A stretch of DNA of 36,154 bases, from the NCBI GenBank assembly GCA_030533105.1, contig JAUNJT010000005.1:1-36154 (forward strand), in the 5' to 3' direction. The notes under the pieces are model-generated. The model was given only the letters and a program-made list of their open reading frames with translations. It did not search any database and was not told where the DNA came from. Within the stretch, counting starts at the first letter, position 1, and each line of letters begins with the position of its first letter. This document shows, piece after piece, positions 18,101 to 24,852 of the stretch. The DNA is from Eggerthellaceae bacterium (GTDB lineage Bacteria > Actinomycetota > Coriobacteriia > Coriobacteriales > Eggerthellaceae). The position numbers were made by a program, and so were the translations under genes.

Positions 18101-18496
18101 TCGGGCAATGCAGGTATGAAGGCCTTCCTTGCGGCGCACGAACGCGAGCTTCACGGTGCGTTGGTCATCGAACTCGACGGTCTCGGCGCAGGCGATCTGA
18201 GCTACGTGAAGAAGGAAGGCATCGGCCAGCCGGTTGAGGTGTCGAGGCGCGCGTTGCGCTTCCTGAAGAAGGCGCAGAACGTCACCGGTCTGAAACTCGG
18301 TTCAGAAGATATCCAGTGGGCCGAGAGTGCAAGCTCGCTTGCGATTCGCCGCGGCATAAGTGCGCTGCATCTTATCGGGGCGGCCCAGGGAAAGCCTGCG
18401 TATCGCGGTGAAGAGGCTGACACGATTGATGTCATCGACATGGACGTGCTTGCAGAGAACACAGATTTCGTAATGGAGTTGCTAAAAACCATATAA
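15104..18496 (+). CDS. Large membrane protein with degenerate M28 peptidase fold and acidic insert
   Basis: A 1130-residue protein (ATG 15104 preferred over 15071, since GAAAGG lies 7 bases before it). The N-terminus MPDTFDHIAYLAEEIGPRPAGSDREQQAA is typical of M28 metallo-aminopeptidases. Hydrophobic helices occur at about 65-97 and 158-212. The fold's metal motifs are altered: HxD is N137-Y-D (VVANYDTS), the bridging Asp of GADDNASG is Gly223 (GANGNAAG), and the catalytic EE is Gln-Tyr (VALGSQYSG, near 995), so it is probably not an active peptidase. Between the two halves, about residues 250-970, lies an acidic, low-complexity insert with a (PE)n run, a 54-bp DNA repeat and Gly/Trp/Asp-rich sequence. 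The M28 half resumes at LRTLDLDTEVWFVALG and ends LLKTI. Function unknown; a scaffold or binding role fits better than proteolysis. Confidence 0.8.
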   Translation: MPDTFDHIAYLAEEIGPRPAGSDREQQAALYIADTIQQESGLHAEIEDFHPRSDGEFVQAVCGIIGLIVVILALIFPVMAIPAIIITILLAVVAVLEETGHNFLSNMLPGRDSQNIVAKYVPENGTTRTRKIVVVANYDTSKVRRELGSAFLPSLPFINKAVLIASIALPILLLIRGLFFLNASGAAVVIVNILIVLVALVTLLPFVVYLLARLAKYNDGANGNAAGVAILMEAALRVGGGVGQYSLRPEREDGVLYGQMPLNYDEEPTIHGEDAARAADVIPAGAEISYEYVETREDEPVFDDEAEKVELKDLGLSAKPASGFEEVAEDADPAERLLAAKRAIAALTGRPTSTTISCDIEHLRELDAQRKAEEEASREKEEAAIEQVSEKEPVQVAIFEQVEEPVSEEAPEPVIEVVEEAETIPEPEPEPEPEPEPVYYDDPNLPAWFKRAQAKARRNPDEDNVPVQRSRFADALKIAEATSAARFANTAPAPSEVEVSTELGRQIEDIRNKINQAPEFHYDRTLLEEVDRTEAAREAALEASEPDTEEIVDEAVETVVDELEQAAEAVETAVDQFDVSFEELPEAVETAVDQFDVSFEKLPEAAEAVADEIEAFVEDLPDAQEIVEAAEDTAIEAAEEVETAYEADLGETIAMPALDPKNAIPKLQAIPRVDLPVIDGSEKKDGGSRTVLRTTLPSITGSISYGAAPLFSEQSASIQEEEANKADELTVPELSGSPVIDADMLPTLNMVDDFESTESASAPADDLEEAAFVEETEDFTYDDQDGYDDQNGFVEPKKEGFFSKLFKKNKKADEFDVSTSEWLDVDEDYNARSVGAARGSWESFKSDDYDDFDDADDTDGFKRVSTGSRDSRFTDPASSRVKSIEDNLFNDDDWSSDGWGNSGWGRGWNGGAFSGLKQKLSSKIHKGDKDEDLIEEGEFVEEDLAYDDEFEPEGYDTVVEEEVERPRPRKRRQTYQSISSLRTLDLDTEVWFVALGSQYSGNAGMKAFLAAHERELHGALVIELDGLGAGDLSYVKKEGIGQPVEVSRRALRFLKKAQNVTGLKLGSEDIQWAESASSLAIRRGISALHLIGAAQGKPAYRGEEADTIDVIDMDVLAENTDFVMELLKTI
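16808..16902 (+). repeat. 54-bp tandem repeat inside the acidic insert
   Basis: Bases 16808-16848 recur without change at 16862-16902 (41 identical bases, period 54). They encode two copies of AVETAVDQFDVSFE(E/K)LPE. Near-identity at DNA level suggests recent duplication or ongoing length change in this insert. Confidence 0.9.
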
Positions 18497-18650
18497 ATTG
18501 TGCCGTTCACATGCTTTTTTGCAGGTCGGAGGCGAAAAACGATCGATTGATTCGATAATTAACGCAAGCTAATCGCGCTGGGCAGGAGCAACCAACAAAC
18601 CTTCTGCTTAGGTGCATGAAATTGAACAACCAATAGAAAGGACTAGTAAG

Positions 18651-18812
18651 ATGGCAAAGGCAAAGAAGATCGAAGCTTACTGCATGAAGTGCAAGGCCAA
18701 GAAGGTCATGGCTGATCCGACCGAGGGAACCACGAAGAACGGCAAGCCGATCGTTAAGGGTAAGTGCCCGGACTGCGGAACCACCATCTGCCGCATTGGC
18801 GCCGTCAAGTAG
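18651..18812 (+). CDS. Small zinc-ribbon protein, DUF5679-like
   Basis: A 53-residue basic protein: AYCMKCKAKKVM then KGKCPDCGTTICRIG. Two CxxC knuckles (YCMKC at about 11-14, KCPDCG at about 40-43) should bind one zinc ion. It resembles the DUF5679 family, itself like the zinc ribbon of some topoisomerase I tails; molecular role is unknown. The ATG at 18651 follows AAAGGA. It stands alone between a 150-base leader and a good terminator, as expected for a separately and perhaps strongly expressed gene. Confidence 0.85.
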   Translation: MAKAKKIEAYCMKCKAKKVMADPTEGTTKNGKPIVKGKCPDCGTTICRIGAVK

Positions 18813-18833
18813 TTCTGACTGATAATAAATCGA

Positions 18834-18859
18834 GAAGGCTCCACGGGGCCTTCTTTTTT
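18834..18859 (+). terminator. Terminator after the zinc-ribbon gene
   Basis: GAAGGC (18834-18839) pairs with GCCTTC (18848-18853), followed by TTTTTT. The rsmJ stop on the other strand (18858) lies inside the T-run. Confidence 0.85.
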
Positions 18860-19568
18860 ATGCGTTGGGGATGCAGTTTTCGCTTGCAAAGGCGAAGCAG
18901 TCATAGCGGATAGCCTTGCCCTTGAGCGAGTAATGGGGCTTCCGACCTGCGAGGTACGGACCCTTTAAAGTGCGCTTGATGACGATTTTGCGCGGTTTGC
19001 TTGCAAATGCAGCTTCGAGAAGCTCGTCTTCATCGGAGCACGGAAGCTCGATACGATGGAGCAACTGGAATTTCTTTTTGACGGCGGCGCTTTTAGATCG
19101 TTCTGGAAACATCGGATCGAGGTACACCACATCAGGAGAGGATGCGATGTTCTCAAGTTCCTGGATGCTGTCGCCCTCGATGAGATTCATTCGTGAAACC
19201 GCTGAGGCAAGCAGGTTGTCCTGCCCAGCGCGAGTAAGGGCATCTCGCAGAAGGGCGACGATAATCGGATTGTGCTCGAACATGGTGACCGTGAAGCCCG
19301 CAGCAGCAAGCAAAAGAGCATCTTCTCCGAAACCGGCGGTGGCATCGATGACGGAAGGAGCGCGGTCTACGCTCTTGATGCGCGCGGCTTGCACGAGCAG
19401 CTCCCGCTTTAGATTGGCGGGCTTGAGCCGTGGCTTCATCCGCGAGAAATCTGCAATGAGCTCCATCCCGTCACCAACCAATGCGAGGCCACGATCGGTT
19501 TCGGTGATCTCAACGCCGAGCGAATGCAGGTCCATGCTGTCGATGATGTCTGCTGCAGTTTCCACCAC
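18858..19568 (-). CDS. rsmJ: 16S rRNA (guanine-1516-N2)-methyltransferase RsmJ-like
   Basis: A 236-residue class I SAM methyltransferase. RsmJ signatures: VIDATAGFGEDALLLAAAG (motif I, about 74-92), MFEHNPIIVALLRDAL, the catalytic-region VVYLDPMFPERSKSAAVKKK (about 148-167), and the end KIVIKRTLKGPYLAGRKPHYSLKGKAIRYDCF. In E. coli RsmJ methylates G1516 of 16S rRNA; that exact target here is inferred. It is on the minus strand downstream of tRNA-Arg, which is separated from it by a terminator, and converges on the zinc-ribbon gene. Confidence 0.87.
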   Translation of the reverse strand: MVETAADIIDSMDLHSLGVEITETDRGLALVGDGMELIADFSRMKPRLKPANLKRELLVQAARIKSVDRAPSVIDATAGFGEDALLLAAAGFTVTMFEHNPIIVALLRDALTRAGQDNLLASAVSRMNLIEGDSIQELENIASSPDVVYLDPMFPERSKSAAVKKKFQLLHRIELPCSDEDELLEAAFASKPRKIVIKRTLKGPYLAGRKPHYSLKGKAIRYDCFAFASENCIPNA

Positions 19569-19588
19569 ACGCTCTCTCTCGAAATAAA

Positions 19589-19609
19589 AAAGCCAAACCG
19601 TTTTAGGTT
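19589..19609 (-). terminator. Terminator of tRNA-Arg
   Basis: On the minus strand GCCAAACC-TAAAAC-GGTTTGGC is followed by TTTTTTATTTC, a strong hairpin with a T-run directly downstream of the tRNA-Arg gene. The T-run extends to about 19585. Confidence 0.88.
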
Positions 19610-19625
19610 TGGCGATGATTATAAG

Positions 19626-19702
19626 TGGTGCGCCATGAGGGATTCGAACCCCCGACGTACTGATTCGTAGTCAGTCCCTCTATCCAGCTGAGGTAATGGC
19701 GC
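19626..19702 (-). tRNA. tRNA-Arg (anticodon ACG)
   Basis: A 77-base cloverleaf with CCA encoded (19628-19626). Acceptor stem GCGCCAT/ATGGCGC, D arm with AGCTGGATA loop, anticodon arm ACTGA-CTACGAA-TCAGT giving ACG, and T loop GGTTCGAATCC. ACG is normally deaminated to ICG and reads CGU/CGC/CGA codons. Confidence 0.97.
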
Positions 19703-19721
19703 ACAAAAAACAGCAAACGAT

Positions 19722-19749
19722 ATTGTATTGCAATCCAAATGTTTGTCAA
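19722..19749 (-). promoter_or_regulatory. Promoter of tRNA-Arg
   Basis: On the minus strand TTGACA (19749-19744), a 16-base spacer and TACAAT (19727-19722), 20 bases before the tRNA 5' end. Confidence 0.75.
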
Positions 19750-19770
19750 TGCTTTATTTCATCAAAAAGC

Positions 19771-19799
19771 TTGGCAAATGCCAGCTTTCGGGGTACTAT
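19771..19799 (+). promoter_or_regulatory. Promoter of the MgtE-sensor/Nramp operon
   Basis: TTGGCA (19771-19776), a 17-base spacer and TACTAT (19794-19799). It would give a leader of about 175 bases before the ATG at 19983, which contains a 9-bp hairpin (CCTTTGGCT 19921-19929 with AGCCAAAGG 19943-19951). Confidence 0.55.
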
Positions 19800-19982
19800 G
19801 CAGAAGTTAAAGCACCGTCGAATGTGCTTGCACTGTTGTGCGCGCGTTTGGAAACGGTACCAGAAAAAGAGAAAGGACAATACTTGAAGGTTCGAAAACC
19901 GAAACCTCACAGTATGTAATCCTTTGGCTTTCCTGCGCGGACAGCCAAAGGAAAAGCTGTGCGTTACAGAAGAGGAAAGCCC

Positions 19983-21335
19983 ATGCTCTATCTTTCACAA
20001 ATGCTGGGAAAGCCCGTTGTAGATTCAACGGGTGAGAAAATCGGAACGGTATCTGATCTCGCCATCTCCACAGGAGAGGTCTTCCCGCGTATTACCAGTC
20101 TTGCCTTCCAAGGGCCAGGTCGCGTCCCGTTCATGGTCTCATGGCGCAAGTATGTCGACGAATTCGACGATGATGGCATCAAGCTCAAGATGGAAAGCCA
20201 CGATGTGCGCTTCAGCTACCTTCAGCCTGATGAGGTACTCCTTGCGCGTGATTTGATGAACCGCCAGATCGTTGACACGCAGGGCCTTAAAGTCGTCCGT
20301 GTAAACGACCTGAAGCTCTCTCAGTCCGGTACGCAGTTGCGCCTGCTCGGCGCCGAAGTGGGTATCCGCGGTATCCTTCGCGGCCTACATCCCATCGTCG
20401 AGAAAGCGGTCGTTGGCTTGGCGAAGGTGTTCGGCAAGGATATCCCTGAGCAGATCATCGCATGGAACTACATGGACCTGCTCGATCGCGACCTTTCAAA
20501 AGTGCAGCTCAGTGTTACGCACAAGCGCCTCGACGAGCTGCATCCTGCCGACGTCGCGGATATTCTGGAGCAGCTTGAGCCGCAGCAGCGCGCCAACGTA
20601 TTCAAACACCTTGACGAATCGCATGCATTCGAAGCGGTCAGCGAGATGGAAGATGAGTTCCAAGCAGAATTCATCGATGATTTGACCGATGCTCAAGCAT
20701 CCCGACTGCTCGGCAAGATGGATCCCGATGATGCTGTCGAAATCGTCCGCGATCTTCCCTACGAGAAGGCAGAAACGCTTCTCCGCCTGATGGGCTGGGA
20801 GGATGCGAACGAGATTCGTCGCCTCCTTGGTTACAAGGAAGGCACTGCAGGCGGCATGATGACTACGCAGTACGTTGCGGTTCGTCATGACAGTACGGTT
20901 AAGCAGGTCATCGATGCGCTGCGCAACCTTGAAGAAGATCATCCGACGGTCCATTACGTGTACGTGCTTAGCGATTATGGCAAATTCATCGGCGTGCTGT
21001 CGTTGCGCACTCTCGTGCTCACTCCCGAGGACACTGTAGTTAGCGACATCATGTATACGGAGAACCTTATCTCTGTAACTCCCGATGAAGAAGAGGAAGA
21101 AGTCGCGGCAGACATCTTCAAATACGACATGCCCGCAATCCCAGTTTGCGATGAGAGCGGCGTACTGCTTGGCATCGTCACGACCGAGGACGCATGGGAT
21201 GCCATCGAAGATGACGTCTCAGGCGATCGCAAGATTAGACCCGCTGTTTTGGCCGGCATCATCGTTGGTGCCATCGTGATCCTGGCGTTGTACACCTTCG
21301 TCGTCATAAACATCGTGCAAGGCGGAATGGTCTGA
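19983..21335 (+). CDS. PRC-barrel / MgtE N-domain / CBS protein with one C-terminal helix
   Basis: A 450-residue protein that looks like the cytosolic sensor of an MgtE magnesium channel without the channel. Order: PRC-barrel-like start (MLYLSQMLGKPVVDSTGEKIGTVSDL, 1-75); a second barrel-like segment (about 80-120); MgtE_N superhelix (about 170-290, LHPADVADILEQLEPQQRANVF, MDPDDAVEIVRDLP, LLGYKEGTAGGMMTTQYVAV); two CBS domains (about 295-415); then one membrane helix (PAVLAGIIVGAIVILALYTFVVINIV). MgtE itself has five C-terminal helices. Start is the ATG at 19983 after AGAGGAAAG. The Nramp-type gene begins 5 bases after its stop, so this protein probably senses Mg2+ (or nucleotide) and gates or controls that transporter. 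Confidence 0.87.
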   Translation: MLYLSQMLGKPVVDSTGEKIGTVSDLAISTGEVFPRITSLAFQGPGRVPFMVSWRKYVDEFDDDGIKLKMESHDVRFSYLQPDEVLLARDLMNRQIVDTQGLKVVRVNDLKLSQSGTQLRLLGAEVGIRGILRGLHPIVEKAVVGLAKVFGKDIPEQIIAWNYMDLLDRDLSKVQLSVTHKRLDELHPADVADILEQLEPQQRANVFKHLDESHAFEAVSEMEDEFQAEFIDDLTDAQASRLLGKMDPDDAVEIVRDLPYEKAETLLRLMGWEDANEIRRLLGYKEGTAGGMMTTQYVAVRHDSTVKQVIDALRNLEEDHPTVHYVYVLSDYGKFIGVLSLRTLVLTPEDTVVSDIMYTENLISVTPDEEEEEVAADIFKYDMPAIPVCDESGVLLGIVTTEDAWDAIEDDVSGDRKIRPAVLAGIIVGAIVILALYTFVVINIVQGGMV

Positions 21336-21340
21336 TTTCT

Positions 21341-22621
21341 ATGGTCGTCAAGGATCTGCAGACACAGCAAACCCAAGAAACGCTTGCACCCGAAAAGAAG
21401 AAGGGCAAGCTCTGGCTCTTCTTCGCCGCGATGGGGCCAGGCGTCATTACCGCCATGGCAGGAAACGATGCTGGCGGTATCGCGACCTATTCACAAGTAG
21501 GCGCGCTGTTCGGGTATAAGACGCTGTGGGCGCTGCCGATTATGTGCGTGCTTCTCATCGTCGTGCAGATAACCGCAAGTCGCATGGGTGCGGTGTCAGG
21601 CAAGGGTTTCGCGGCGCTCATCCGCGAGCGCTTCGGCATTCGTCTGACCACGCTTGCCATGATCGCCTTGCTCATTGGCAACATCGCAACGATCATCTCG
21701 CAGTTCGCCGGCATCGCCAGCGGTATGGAGATGTTCGGGGTCAGCAAATACATAACGGTACCTGTGGCTGCCGTTGTCGTATGGCTTCTGGTCGTCGGTG
21801 GCAACTACAAGCAGGTAGAGCGTGTATTCCTCATCATCTCGCTCGTATTCATCACGTACGTCGTAGCTGCGATCATGGCGAAACCAAGTTGGGACGAGGC
21901 GCTTATCAGCACGGTCGTCCCGACGTTTCTGAACGACACCAACTACATATCGCTCATGATTGCGATGGTCGGCACCACGATCGCGCCATGGATGATCTTC
22001 AACATGCAAAGCAACGTGGTGGAGAAGGGTATGACCATCGAGGATAACTTCTCCATGAAAGTCGATGCGATTTCCGGCACGATCGTTGCGTGCGCGGTTG
22101 CGTGGTTCATCGTGGTGACGACAGGTTCTGTGCTGTACCCCGAAGGCATCTCCGTTGATTCTGCGGCCGATGCGGCGCACGCGCTTGAACCGTTCGCGGG
22201 CCAGTACGCGCGCATCCTGTTCGCAGTTGGTTTGATAGGAGCGTCGTTTTTGGCTGCATGCGTGTTGCCGCTTACTACGTCATTCGTCATCTGCGAGGCA
22301 TTCGGTTGGGAAGCGGGCGTTTCTTTCACTTGGAAGGAAGCCCCGATTTTCAAGAGCATCCTGACCTTCGTCATAGCATTCTCGGCTGTCGTGGTTCTGA
22401 TTCCTGACATCAACCTGATGCGGGTCATGCTGTTCTCGCAGTTCGTATGCGGCATCATTCTGCCTGTGCTCTTGGTATTCATGGCGATTATCGCGGCCGA
22501 CAAGCGCATAATGGGCATCTATCGTGTCGGACGCGTGTTCCGGGTGCTGATTTGGGCGACCGTCGTGGTGGTCGCAGCGCTAACCATAGCGTTACTCGTC
22601 ATGCAGGTTTTGGGTTTTTAG
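21341..22621 (+). CDS. Nramp/SLC11-related transporter, probably magnesium
   Basis: A 426-residue protein with about 11 membrane helices. Helix 1 reads GPGVITAMAGNDAGGIATYSQ, where classical manganese/iron Nramp proteins have DPGN; here it is DAGG. Helix 6 reads APWMIFNMQSNVV, lacking the usual MPHN. Both binding-site departures fit the Nramp-related magnesium transporter (NRMT) group, whose structurally studied member comes from Eggerthella lenta. The immediately upstream MgtE-type sensor supports Mg2+ as substrate. Starts 5 bases after the sensor's stop, clearly one operon. The alternatives Mn2+ and Al3+ cannot be excluded from sequence. Confidence 0.87.
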   Translation: MVVKDLQTQQTQETLAPEKKKGKLWLFFAAMGPGVITAMAGNDAGGIATYSQVGALFGYKTLWALPIMCVLLIVVQITASRMGAVSGKGFAALIRERFGIRLTTLAMIALLIGNIATIISQFAGIASGMEMFGVSKYITVPVAAVVVWLLVVGGNYKQVERVFLIISLVFITYVVAAIMAKPSWDEALISTVVPTFLNDTNYISLMIAMVGTTIAPWMIFNMQSNVVEKGMTIEDNFSMKVDAISGTIVACAVAWFIVVTTGSVLYPEGISVDSAADAAHALEPFAGQYARILFAVGLIGASFLAACVLPLTTSFVICEAFGWEAGVSFTWKEAPIFKSILTFVIAFSAVVVLIPDINLMRVMLFSQFVCGIILPVLLVFMAIIAADKRIMGIYRVGRVFRVLIWATVVVVAALTIALLVMQVLGF

Positions 22622-22842
22622 CGCCTGCAGTCCGATTCCTTCGGGATCATCTTCAGCCAATGGGCAGAAAGAGCCGAATAGGGAAGTGATTCGGTAAGTC
22701 CCGTTCGGCCTTCAACCACGATGCGATCGTCGTCGACGAGCAAGACGGTCCGATACGTTTTCCCGTCAATGCAGCGGAGGATATCTCCAGGAGCAAGCCC
22801 GTCTTTTTGAGGGACGGTTTTGATGAAATCGCTTTCCTTCAT
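22618..22842 (-). CDS. Small unknown protein, possible SH3-like barrel
   Basis: A 74-residue acidic/basic mixed protein (MKESDFIKTVPQKDGLAPGDILRCIDGKTYRTVLLVDDDRIVVEGRTG...). The alternating beta pattern with APGDILRCIDGKTYRTVLLV suggests a small barrel. It converges on the Nramp-type gene, overlapping its stop by 4 bases. ATG at 22842 is preceded by GTGAAGAAATG-like sequence with weak Shine-Dalgarno. No family recognised; reality moderately likely. Confidence 0.55.
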   Translation of the reverse strand: MKESDFIKTVPQKDGLAPGDILRCIDGKTYRTVLLVDDDRIVVEGRTGLTESLPYSALSAHWLKMIPKESDCRR

Positions 22843-22947
22843 TTCTTCACGCAGTTCGAGTCGTTGACAATATTTTCGGATAAGAGTAATCTAAACACAG
22901 TATAATACACAAACAAGAATATTGCCAACTGGAAATAATAAACTCGA

Positions 22948-24039
22948 ATGATAACATCCTCTAATAAAGAATCTGGCAATGGCTTAATCAAAACACCGCC
23001 CGTTTCCGCGCAGAAGAATCGCGCCAGGGCCGTCCTTATTGCGCTAGGTGTCTTGATGATTGTGGCAGTGGCCGTATCGCTCATGCTCGGCCGCTATCCG
23101 ATTCCCCCAGACGAGGCGATTCGGATGCTGCTGTCCGAAGTCTTTCCTGTAACGGAGACGTGGACGGACCAGATGTACATCCTGTTCTTCAATGTCAGGC
23201 TTCCGCGTATTCTCATGGCCCTGTTCGTAGGATGTTGCCTTGCTGCTGCTGGCGCTGCATACCAAGGCACTTTCCAAAACCCCTTAGTCAGTCCTGATAT
23301 TCTCGGCGCTTCGCAAGGAGCTGCCCTTGGTGCGGCAATCGGCATCTTGATGCATCTTGGCGGTGCGGGCGTTTCTATCATGGCCTTTGCGTTCTCGCTG
23401 CTTTCGGTCGCCTTGGTCTTGCTTATCAGTACCCGTGCAAAGGGAAACCATGTATTGGTTGTCGTCCTAGCTGGCGTTATGGTCAGCTCACTGTTTTCTG
23501 CGGGCGTGTCATACGCGAAGCTTGTTGCCGACCCTACGAACGAGCTCGCGGACATCACCTATTGGCTCATGGGTAGCGTTACCGGGTCGACGCTTGAGCA
23601 ATTATGGGGCGGTGCGCCGAACCAGCCGATAGGTGTTGTGCCCATCATGCTGGTTGGCTTGGTCATGCTGTTCGTCCTTCGATGGAAGATCAATATTCTG
23701 ACAATGGGGGACGAAGAAGCCTCTACGATGGGTGTAGATGCGCGCCGCGTCAGAATCCTCGTGATTTTCGCTGCAACGCTAGTCACCGCAGCAAGTGTTT
23801 CTGTTACAGGCATGATCGGTTGGGTTGGGCTTGTCATCCCCCATTTGTGCCGCATGCTCATCGGCGTCGACTATCGCAAGCTCCTTCCCGCCAGCATGCT
23901 TATGGGCGGCACCTTCCTTTTGGTCGTTGACGACGTCTCGCGCCTAGCAACTGCAGCCGAGATCCCCATCGGGATTCTGACGGCCTTCATCGGCGCGCCC
24001 TTTTTCCTGTATCTCATCACCCGTAAAAAGAAGCTGTAG
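22948..24039 (+). CDS. FecCD-family ABC transporter permease
   Basis: A 363-residue permease with about 9-10 membrane helices, of the BtuC/FhuB/FecCD type that import siderophore, haem or cobalamin complexes. Signatures: YPIPPDEAIRMLL, VRLPRILMALFVGCCLAAAGAAYQGTFQNPLVSPDILGASQGAALGAA (about 85-130), and the C-terminal GWVGLVIPHLCRMLIGVDYRKLLPAS ... GILTAFIGAPFFLYLI. The cytoplasmic helix pair at GxxxxAA region contacts the ATPase. First gene of a three-gene operon; the ATPase begins 2 bases after. The preceding 100 bases contain TATAAT at 22901-22906, but the nearby TTGACA (22864-22869) is 31 bases away, too far to pair with it. Confidence 0.93.
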   Translation: MITSSNKESGNGLIKTPPVSAQKNRARAVLIALGVLMIVAVAVSLMLGRYPIPPDEAIRMLLSEVFPVTETWTDQMYILFFNVRLPRILMALFVGCCLAAAGAAYQGTFQNPLVSPDILGASQGAALGAAIGILMHLGGAGVSIMAFAFSLLSVALVLLISTRAKGNHVLVVVLAGVMVSSLFSAGVSYAKLVADPTNELADITYWLMGSVTGSTLEQLWGGAPNQPIGVVPIMLVGLVMLFVLRWKINILTMGDEEASTMGVDARRVRILVIFAATLVTAASVSVTGMIGWVGLVIPHLCRMLIGVDYRKLLPASMLMGGTFLLVVDDVSRLATAAEIPIGILTAFIGAPFFLYLITRKKKL

Positions 24040-24041
24040 CC

Positions 24042-24827
24042 ATGAGCATCGCGGTCAGCAATCTCTCTTTTTCTTACGGAAAGCATGCGGTTTTGCATGA
24101 CGTTTCCTTCACTGCGGAGGACGGCATGCTGATAAACGTGCTCGGCCCTAATGGCGTTGGGAAGTCAACTTTGTTTCGCTGCATTCTCGGTCTCGAGTCA
24201 CGATACCAGGGAAGCATCATGGTCAACGGGAAAGACATAAGGAGCCTATCGATAAAGCAGCGTGCTCGGGAGATTTCCTACATTCCCCAATCGCATGCTC
24301 CCGTGTACGACTTCGAGGTCATCGACGTGGTTCTCATGAGCACCACGAATGACCTTCCCTCGCTTGGAGTTCCAGGTACCGCCCAGCTCGAGCGCGCCTA
24401 TGCAGCCCTGGAGCGCATCGGTATCGCTCATCTTGCAACCCGAACATATACGCAGATTTCGGGAGGCGAGCAGCAGCTTGTGCTTATCGCTCGCGCCCTG
24501 GCGCAAAATGCGCGCACGATCATCATGGATGAGCCAACGAGCGCGTTGGATTACGGCAACACGGTGCGCGTGCTGAGTTGCGTCAAGAGACTTGCTCGCG
24601 AGGGGATGAGCATCATCCAATCAACCCATCAACCCGATCAGGCCTTTCTGTATTCGGACAAGACCCTTGTCATCAGCAAAGGGCAGATTGCAGCATTCGG
24701 GCCTCCTAAGGAGGTGATTACTGACAAGCTGATTAGCGACCTATACGGCATAGACGTTGAGGTTAATTCGCTCTACGACGACAAGGTGCGCGTCTGCGTA
24801 CCGATCATCGATTTAGAAGAAGCATAG
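24042..24827 (+). CDS. FecE/BtuD-family ABC transporter ATPase
   Basis: A 261-residue ABC ATPase. Walker A GPNGVGKSTLFR (about 36-46), Q-loop YIPQSHAPVYDFEV (about 84), signature ISGGEQQLVLIARAL (about 140), Walker B TIIMDEPTSALD (about 160) and the H-loop STHQPDQAF. Partner of the FecCD permease 2 bases upstream. The APVYDFEVIDVV segment is typical of ATPases for metal-chelate importers. Confidence 0.95.
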   Translation: MSIAVSNLSFSYGKHAVLHDVSFTAEDGMLINVLGPNGVGKSTLFRCILGLESRYQGSIMVNGKDIRSLSIKQRAREISYIPQSHAPVYDFEVIDVVLMSTTNDLPSLGVPGTAQLERAYAALERIGIAHLATRTYTQISGGEQQLVLIARALAQNARTIIMDEPTSALDYGNTVRVLSCVKRLAREGMSIIQSTHQPDQAFLYSDKTLVISKGQIAAFGPPKEVITDKLISDLYGIDVEVNSLYDDKVRVCVPIIDLEEA

Positions 24828-24852
24828 GCTTCAATGAAAGGAAGGGAATCCC

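Noticed and set aside
19806-19982. M-box magnesium riboswitch before the MgtE-type gene
   Set aside because: The conserved M-box strings are not found; only a simple hairpin is seen.
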